Source: Pantoea sp. AS-PWVM4
GTDB taxonomy: Bacteria > Pseudomonadota > Gammaproteobacteria > Enterobacterales > Enterobacteriaceae
Length of the DNA: 64,000 nucleotides
Reading direction: 5' to 3'
NCBI RefSeq assembly: GCF_000468095.1
Contig: NZ_ASZC01000022.1
Coordinates: 54,249 to 118,248 of the forward strand
Shown here: positions 59,253 through 64,000 of the stretch, one piece after another
Layout: each line of letters opens with the position of its first letter
Position numbering within the stretch: the first letter of the stretch is position 1
Notes under the pieces: model-generated
Told to the model about the DNA's origin: nothing
Databases searched by the model: none
Seen by the model: the letters and a program-made list of their open reading frames with translations, nothing else
Position numbers and translations under genes: made by a program

Positions 59253-60614
59253 ATGCAACTCTCTTCCCCCAGCCGTCGTGATTTCCTTAGCCAGACAGTT
59301 CGCTGGACCGCCGCCGGTAGCCTGCTGGCGGCGGGTATGGGCCACGCCAGCCAGACCGTTGTCACCCACTCCGAACGTCCAGCCCTACCCCGCACCCGCC
59401 ATTACCAATTGTTGAATGTACGTCTCGAAGAGGGTTTCGAACGTGAAGGTAACGAGGTGATTGCCACGCGTACCGCGTTATATGACATCACCATTAACGA
59501 CGGGAAATTTATCGCCATCGATCCGGCCGGAAGCGCGCGTAACAGCGACTTAGCCAACTGGGATGCACAGGGTTTATTGCTGCTGCCACGCACCCGCGAT
59601 ATGCATATCCATCTCGACAAAACCTTTTACAGCGGCCCCTGGCAGGCACCCCGGCCACGTCAGGGCAAAACCATTATGGATATGATCGCCCGTGAGCAGG
59701 TGCTGATCCCACAACTGCTGCCCACCTCGCAGGCACGGGCAGAAGCACTGATTGGCCTGCTGCAAAGTAAGGGCAGCACCGCAGCGCGCAGCCACTGCAA
59801 TATCGATCCCGTCAGCGGCCTGAAAAGCCTGGAACACCTCAAGCTGGCGCTGGCTAATCACCCGGATTTCGACTGCGAAATTGTCGCCTTTCCCCAGCAC
59901 GGTTTGCTGCATTCAAAGGTGGATGGCTTGATGCGCGAAGCGATGGCGCTTGGCGTGCAATATGTCGGCGGCCTCGATCCCACTAACGTGGACGGCGCCA
60001 TGCAGGCATCGCTGGATGCGATGTTCCAGATCGCCCTTGATTACCAGCGCGGCGTGGATATCCATTTGCATGAAACCTCCCCGGCAGGCGTGGCGGCGAT
60101 TCAATATATGGTGGATACCATCGCGAAAAACCCGCAGCTCAAGGGGAAAGTGACCCTGAGTCACGGCTTTGCACTGGGCACGCTGGAAGGAAAAGCGTTG
60201 GATCAAATGATTGACGGGATGGCCGAGCAGCAGATGAGTGTGGCCTCCACCATCCCTATCGGCAAGCTGACTATGCCGCTGCCGCAATTGCAGGCGGCAG
60301 GAATTACGGTGATGACCGGCACCGATAGCGTGATCGATCACTGGTCGCCGTTTGGCAGCGGTAGCATGCTGGAGAAAGCCAATTTGTATGCGCAACTGTA
60401 CCGTGGCTCCGATGAGTTTGGCCTGAGCCGGGCATTGCATATCGCCACCGGCGGTATTCTGCCGTTATCCAATCAGGGTGAACGTCAGTGGCCACAGCTC
60501 CAGGATGAGGCCAGCATGATGCTGGTGGCAGCCAGTTGCTCCGCCGAAGCGGTGGCGCGCATTGCGCCGGTTCATGCCACTTTCCGACGCGGTACCGCCG
60601 TGTACGCCGCCTGA
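59253..60614 (+). CDS. Tat-exported amidohydrolase, cytosine deaminase-like
   Basis: The 453-residue product begins with a twin-arginine signal (SRRDFLSQTVRWTAAGSLLAAGMGHAS, about 7-33). It then has the metal-dependent amidohydrolase fold of the cytosine deaminase subgroup: HIH (His118, His120), HLHE (His271, His273, Glu274), SHGFA (His304) and TGTDSV (Asp358). It would hydrolyse an N-heterocycle or amide in the periplasm; the family is mostly cytoplasmic, so export is notable. It lies downstream of the LysR gene on the same strand. Confidence 0.88.
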   Translation: MQLSSPSRRDFLSQTVRWTAAGSLLAAGMGHASQTVVTHSERPALPRTRHYQLLNVRLEEGFEREGNEVIATRTALYDITINDGKFIAIDPAGSARNSDLANWDAQGLLLLPRTRDMHIHLDKTFYSGPWQAPRPRQGKTIMDMIAREQVLIPQLLPTSQARAEALIGLLQSKGSTAARSHCNIDPVSGLKSLEHLKLALANHPDFDCEIVAFPQHGLLHSKVDGLMREAMALGVQYVGGLDPTNVDGAMQASLDAMFQIALDYQRGVDIHLHETSPAGVAAIQYMVDTIAKNPQLKGKVTLSHGFALGTLEGKALDQMIDGMAEQQMSVASTIPIGKLTMPLPQLQAAGITVMTGTDSVIDHWSPFGSGSMLEKANLYAQLYRGSDEFGLSRALHIATGGILPLSNQGERQWPQLQDEASMMLVAASCSAEAVARIAPVHATFRRGTAVYAA

Positions 60615-60620
60615 AGCAAA

Positions 60621-60643
60621 AAAGCCTCCGGGAAGGAGGCTTT
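60621..60643. terminator. Bidirectional terminator after the amidohydrolase gene
   Basis: AAAGCCTCC and GGAGGCTTT form a 9-bp stem with a GGGAA loop. A-rich and T-rich flanks let it work for the amidohydrolase gene and the convergent small gene. Confidence 0.88.
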
Positions 60644-60691
60644 ATGAACGTAAAGGCTGGGACAAGGTGCGTCCCCTGCCGTGCTGGATTA

Positions 60692-60889
60692 TTACGATAA
60701 CATCTGAATAGCCAGCGCATAGAGCCGCTGGTTTTCTTCGTCGCTGACAGGCTCTTCTTCCGCGTAACAGGCAATCATGGAGCTGACTTTGTCAGATGAC
60801 AGCGTCTCTCCGTGAATGTGTAGGGTTAACACGGCGCGGCCGACGATTTTCAGAATGTCCTCGTTTTGTCCCTGGACGTAGTGACTCAA
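60692..60889 (-). CDS. FumD-like (DUF2767) small protein
   Basis: The 65 residues are all-helical. ILKIVGRAVLTLHIHGETL resembles the MCRVVGKVVLEMRDLGQE stretch of E. coli FumD (YdhZ, DUF2767), and a C-terminal helix LYALAIQML follows. FumD is described as a small fumarase-like protein of limited characterisation, so the function is uncertain. The start codon is TTG 60889, eight bases after AGAGG. A perfect dyad lies just upstream. Confidence 0.6.
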   Translation of the reverse strand: MSHYVQGQNEDILKIVGRAVLTLHIHGETLSSDKVSSMIACYAEEEPVSDEENQRLYALAIQMLS

Positions 60890-60906
60890 TGAAGTGACCT
60901 CTGAAG

Positions 60907-60946
60907 TTGTTTTATATCGCCAAATGGCGCGCTAAATATAAAACAA
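60907..60946. promoter_or_regulatory. 40-base perfect dyad upstream of the FumD-like gene
   Basis: TTGTTTTATAT and ATATAAAACAA are exact inverted copies, enclosing a second stem CGCC-AAAT-GGCG. The dyad begins 18 bases from the TTG start. It may be an operator or a structured leader. Confidence 0.6.
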
Positions 60947-61281
60947 TCCAGAGAACGATTTTAATCGGAATTTCCTGTAACAGACGGGACACATAAACAT
61001 AACAGCAGCAAATGGTCGCCATCGTGCCGCCAGCATGCCGCTATCGTCTGATTAACTCAGCTTTTTTTCAGTTGCGATGGTTTTATGATCATGAGAGTTT
61101 TCGGAAAATTCATTAGAACTTTGCGACAATAACCGTCGAAAAACAAACCAAATATTGCCAGATGCTTATTGATTCCCCGCAGTGATCATCCCGCTGATTG
61201 CCGCGTGATTTATCATTGATGAGACAGGCCCTTTCTGCCAGACTGGCCGCCGCAACTCCGCCCGATATCAGAGACTGTTCC
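60947..61281. other. AT-rich intergenic region upstream of dbpA
   Basis: About 335 bases with no convincing gene. It should hold divergent promoters for dbpA and the FumD-like gene. No strong hexamer pair was identified. Confidence 0.4.
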
Positions 61282-62661
61282 GTGACTGCTTTTTCTACCC
61301 TGACGCAACTGCCCACCAGCCAACTCGACAACCTGCGCGAGATGGGGTTTGACGCCATGACGCCAATCCAGGCTGCCGCCCTGCCCGCCATTTTGCAGGG
61401 GCGCGATGTGCGTGCTCAGGCGAAAACCGGTAGCGGCAAAACCGCCGCCTTTGGTATCGGCCTGCTCCAGCGGATTGATAACAGCCAGTTTCATACTCAG
61501 GCGCTGGTGCTCTGCCCGACACGCGAACTGGCCGATCAGGTCAGCAATGTGCTACGTCAGCTGGCGCGTTTCACGCGTAACATTAAGATCCTGACGCTGT
61601 GTGGCGGCCAGCCGATGAGTGCTCAGCGTGATTCGCTGGTGCACGCCCCGCATATTGTGGTCGGCACGCCGGGACGCATTCTTGATCATCTGAAACGCGA
61701 TAACCTCGATCTCATCCAGTTGCAAACCCTGGTGCTGGATGAGGCCGACCGTATGCTGGAGATGGGGTTCCGTGATGATATGGAAGCCATCATCGGCTTT
61801 ACCCCCTCGTCACGCCAGACGCTGCTGTTCTCTGCCACCTGGCCCGATACCATTGCCAGCCTGAGCGAACGCTACCAGCGTGATGCACTGGCGGTGGCGA
61901 CCGAAACCGAAGCCGAGTTGCCAGCAATTGAGCAACGCTTTATTGAAGTCAACGCCAGTGAACGCATCAATCTGTTGAGCGCCCTGCTCAGCCAGCAGCA
62001 GCCCACCTCCTGCGTGGTGTTCTGCAACACCAAACGTGAGTGTGATGATATTGCCGCCGCCCTGAACGATCGCCAAATCAGCGCCCTTGCGCTGCATGGC
62101 GATCTTGAGCAGCGTGACCGCGAGCGTGTACTGATCCGTTTTGCCAACGGCAGCATCCGGGTGCTGATTGCCACCGACGTGGCAGCACGCGGTCTGGACA
62201 TTAAATCGCTGGCGCTGGTGGTGAATTTCCATCTGGCGTGGGACCCGGAAGTGCATCTGCACCGCATTGGTCGTACCGGCCGCGCCGGTGAGTCTGGTCT
62301 GGCGGTCAGTCTGGTCGCCGCCGATGAGATGGCGCGCGCCCATGCGCTGGAAGATTATCTGCAACAATCACTCAACTGGGTTGCCGCCAGCACGCTGAAA
62401 GGCAGTGCGGCGAAGGCGCTGCCAGCTACCATGATGACGTTATGCATTGATGGTGGTCGTAAAGCGAAAATTCGCCCTGGCGATATTCTCGGTGCGCTGA
62501 CCGGTGAGGCCGGATTCAGTGCCGATCAGATCGGTAAGATCGATCTGACCCCAACCCATGCCTATGTGGCGATTGCCGCCTCCCAGGCCAAAGCCGCATT
62601 GATCAAGCTAAAAGAAGGCAAGATCAAAGGGAAAAGCGTACGTGCCATCCTGTTGAAATAA
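61282..62661 (+). CDS. dbpA: ATP-dependent RNA helicase DbpA
   Basis: DbpA is a DEAD-box helicase that acts on 23S rRNA hairpin 92 during large-subunit assembly. From the GTG at 61282 it is 459 residues (457 in E. coli) and starts TAFSTLTQLP. Motifs: Q motif TPIQ, AKTGSGKT (47-54), PTRELA, GG, TPGR, DEAD, SAT, ARGLD and HRIGRTGR. The C-terminal rRNA-binding domain runs through LCIDGGRKAKIRPGDILGALTG to KGKSVRAILLK. A frame open for 28 more codons upstream does not match the family. Confidence 0.95.
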   Translation: MTAFSTLTQLPTSQLDNLREMGFDAMTPIQAAALPAILQGRDVRAQAKTGSGKTAAFGIGLLQRIDNSQFHTQALVLCPTRELADQVSNVLRQLARFTRNIKILTLCGGQPMSAQRDSLVHAPHIVVGTPGRILDHLKRDNLDLIQLQTLVLDEADRMLEMGFRDDMEAIIGFTPSSRQTLLFSATWPDTIASLSERYQRDALAVATETEAELPAIEQRFIEVNASERINLLSALLSQQQPTSCVVFCNTKRECDDIAAALNDRQISALALHGDLEQRDRERVLIRFANGSIRVLIATDVAARGLDIKSLALVVNFHLAWDPEVHLHRIGRTGRAGESGLAVSLVAADEMARAHALEDYLQQSLNWVAASTLKGSAAKALPATMMTLCIDGGRKAKIRPGDILGALTGEAGFSADQIGKIDLTPTHAYVAIAASQAKAALIKLKEGKIKGKSVRAILLK

Positions 62662-62670
62662 GTCGCTAAA

Positions 62671-62694
62671 ACGTGAGGGCGCTCGCCCTCACGT
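62671..62694. terminator. Hairpin after dbpA
   Basis: ACGTGAGGGC and GCCCTCACGT form a perfect 10-bp stem with a GCTC loop, 9 bases after the dbpA stop. No T run follows on the plus strand, so termination is likely but not certain. Confidence 0.6.
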
Positions 62695-62733
62695 CAAAAT
62701 TCCACCCGCCGCTCTCTATTTTTTAACCATCCT

Positions 62734-62741
62734 GCCGATAA
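62734..62741 (+). promoter_or_regulatory. FliA (sigma-28) -10 element of cheV
   Basis: GCCGATAA is the exact sigma-28 -10. The expected -35 (TAAAGTTT) is represented only by CTATTTTT, with the usual 11-base gap. It lies 53 bases before the cheV ATG, in keeping with flagellar class III control. Confidence 0.65.
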
Positions 62742-62794
62742 CTCCATCACGGCGATGTTGCCATGCCCTTAACGCAGCCCTGAGCGAGGCCAGG

Positions 62795-63757
62795 ATGGAT
62801 AATTTCCAGAAAGAGATCGATGAACGCGCTAACCTCGCGTTATCAAACAAATTCGAACTGTTGTTGTTTCGCCTCGGTTCCGATCAGCGGAAAGGCAAAT
62901 CCGAGCTGTACGGGATTAACGTATTCAAACTGCGTGAAATCGTGCCGATGCCGAACATCACCCGTGCTGCCGGAATGCAATCGCCGTTGTTGGGCATGGC
63001 CAGCATCCGTGACCAGTTTATCCCGGTGATTGATCTACCGGCGGTGACCGGTTGCACCCCGGAAACCGGCCTCAACCTGCTGCTGGTAACCGAATATGCC
63101 CGCAGCACCCAGGCATTTGCGGTGGAATCGGTAGAGAATATTGTGCGCCTCGACTGGAATCAGGTGCATACCGCGGAAGCGGGCATTGGTAGCCGCAATA
63201 TCACCAGTATCGCCTGTCTCGACAGCGACGGAGAAAGCAACAATCTGGCGCTGGTACTGGACGTGGAACAGATCCTGTATGACATCATTCCGTCTGTTCG
63301 TGGTGTCGAGCCGGGTGAAGAAACCGTGAAAAACTTCAACCTGAAACCGGGTCAGGTCGCGATTGTGGCAGAAGACTCCAAAGTGGCGCGCCAGCTACTG
63401 GAGCAAGGCCTGAAAAGTATGGGCATTCCGGCACTGATGCATAACACCGGTCTTGAGGCATGGCAGAAAATCACCCAGATGCAACAGGAAGCGCAGGCGG
63501 CAGGTGAGTCGATCCACGACAAAATCGCGCTGGTGCTGACCGACCTCGAAATGCCCGAAATGGACGGCTTCACCCTGACGCGTAACATTAAACGCGATGA
63601 TGTACTGCGTCATATCCCGGTGGTGATCCACTCTTCACTCTCCGGCAGTGCCAACGAAGACCATGTGCGTAAAGTGGGTGCCGATGGCTACGTGGCGAAA
63701 TTTGAAATCAATGAACTGTCGAATGTGATTTATCGGGTACTGGAAGCAGCGCGTTAA
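62795..63757 (+). CDS. cheV: Chemotaxis coupling protein CheV
   Basis: CheV joins receptors to CheA like CheW and carries a phosphorylatable receiver. The 320 residues have an N-terminal CheW-like domain (about 15-165; LYGINVFKLREIVPMPNIT) and a C-terminal receiver (about 187-315) with VAEDSKVAR, the phospho-site in LVLTDLEMPEMDGF, HSSLSG and KFEIN. E. coli lacks CheV; Salmonella and Erwiniaceae have it. It stands alone with a sigma-28-type promoter, so it is expressed with the flagellar genes. Confidence 0.95.
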   Translation: MDNFQKEIDERANLALSNKFELLLFRLGSDQRKGKSELYGINVFKLREIVPMPNITRAAGMQSPLLGMASIRDQFIPVIDLPAVTGCTPETGLNLLLVTEYARSTQAFAVESVENIVRLDWNQVHTAEAGIGSRNITSIACLDSDGESNNLALVLDVEQILYDIIPSVRGVEPGEETVKNFNLKPGQVAIVAEDSKVARQLLEQGLKSMGIPALMHNTGLEAWQKITQMQQEAQAAGESIHDKIALVLTDLEMPEMDGFTLTRNIKRDDVLRHIPVVIHSSLSGSANEDHVRKVGADGYVAKFEINELSNVIYRVLEAAR

Positions 63758-63771
63758 TGCTTACCCTTGCC

Positions 63772-63822
63772 GTAGCGGCGCGATTTATCCCGTCAAAACC
63801 CGCGCGATAAATCGCGCCGCTT
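63772..63822. repeat. REP-like inverted pair, copy 11
   Basis: A left arm (from 63772, end degenerate) and a right arm (63802-63822) lie 15 bases past the cheV stop. Confidence 0.85.
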
Positions 63823-63839
63823 GTATCTTGAAGTTGTAA

Positions 63840-63965
63840 CTGGTTAGCTACCCGTTACACGAAACGGAGGCAGCTTGTCGCGCCGCTTAAGCCTCGATCT
63901 TGTGCCGTAGCTTAAAGCCCTCCGTTTCTCCTTTCACGCCAGCATCTACTCTGAACGGTAACCAG
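63840..63965. other. Long nested inverted repeat at the window edge
   Basis: CTGGTTA (63840-63846) and CCGTT (63852-63856) pair with AACGG (63954-63958) and TAACCAG (63959-63965). Inside, GAAACGGAGG (63861-63870) pairs with CCTCCGTTTC (63919-63928). No coding frame explains it. It may be a structured RNA or the end of a mobile element continuing outside the window. Confidence 0.4.
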
Positions 63966-64000
63966 AAGCTCTGACTTCGTATGTACAAGGCAAGATGGCG

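Overview
The window is a chromosomal stretch from a gammaproteobacterium of the enteric group, most likely Erwiniaceae and probably Pantoea. This rests on enteric-type gene order (queA-tgt-yajC-secD-secF; brnQ-proY; phoB-phoR next to sbcD-sbcC; mak-rdgC; ppnP-aroM-yaiA-aroL-yaiI-proC; psiF-iraP; lldP-lldR-lldD; dbpA), proteins close in length to their E. coli counterparts, moderately high GC, and an intergenic REP-like palindrome present about a dozen times. Assignments come from reading the sequence and recalled family knowledge; no database search was run.

Layout. 1-6.5 kb: end of an unknown gene, then the queuosine/Sec operon on the minus strand and acpH on the plus strand. 6.6-11 kb: inositol-monophosphatase-like enzyme, exported histidine acid phosphatase, acyltransferase-3/SGNH membrane protein. 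11-18.6 kb (minus): proY, brnQ, a MetE-like methyltransferase behind two MetR-type boxes, an orphan PstS-like protein, phoR and phoB with a clear Pho box. 18.8-24 kb (plus): sbcD, an enlarged sbcC, and a lipoprotein resembling TolA domain III. 24-28 kb: AraC-type regulator, APH-fold kinase and an ethanolamine permease behind a near-consensus sigma-54 promoter. 28-31 kb: mak, rdgC and an AT-rich orphan gene. 31-39 kb: ppnP; an unusual iclR / OPT transporter / DUF1177 / aroM arrangement that separates aroM from yaiA and aroL; DUF2076 gene; yaiI; proC. 39-47 kb: Rieske-FAD oxidoreductase, psiF and iraP without phoA between them, a glycine-rich lipoprotein, lacZ with a lac-like operator, mdtG-like efflux pump. 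47-53 kb: YmgB/AriR-like gene behind a three-hairpin leader, I78 inhibitor lipoprotein, CHASE4-PAS-GGDEF-EAL protein, CPBP protease and several very small genes, followed by osmC. 53-57 kb: L-lactate operon with two LldR operators. 57-64 kb: CynX-like transporter, LysR regulator, Tat-exported amidohydrolase, FumD-like small protein, dbpA and cheV with a FliA-type -10.

The genes serve protein export and tRNA modification, phosphate sensing and acquisition, DNA end processing and recombination, aromatic and proline biosynthesis, carbon and nitrogen uptake (branched-chain amino acids, proline, ethanolamine, lactate, lactose, peptides), and stress or biofilm signalling. The best candidates for undescribed biology are the OPT-DUF1177-AroM operon, the sigma-54 amino-alcohol locus, the free-standing TolA-III lipoprotein, the AT-rich 282-residue orphan, the structured leader of the AriR-like gene, two overlapping tiny membrane-protein genes, and the REP-like palindromes placed at gene ends.
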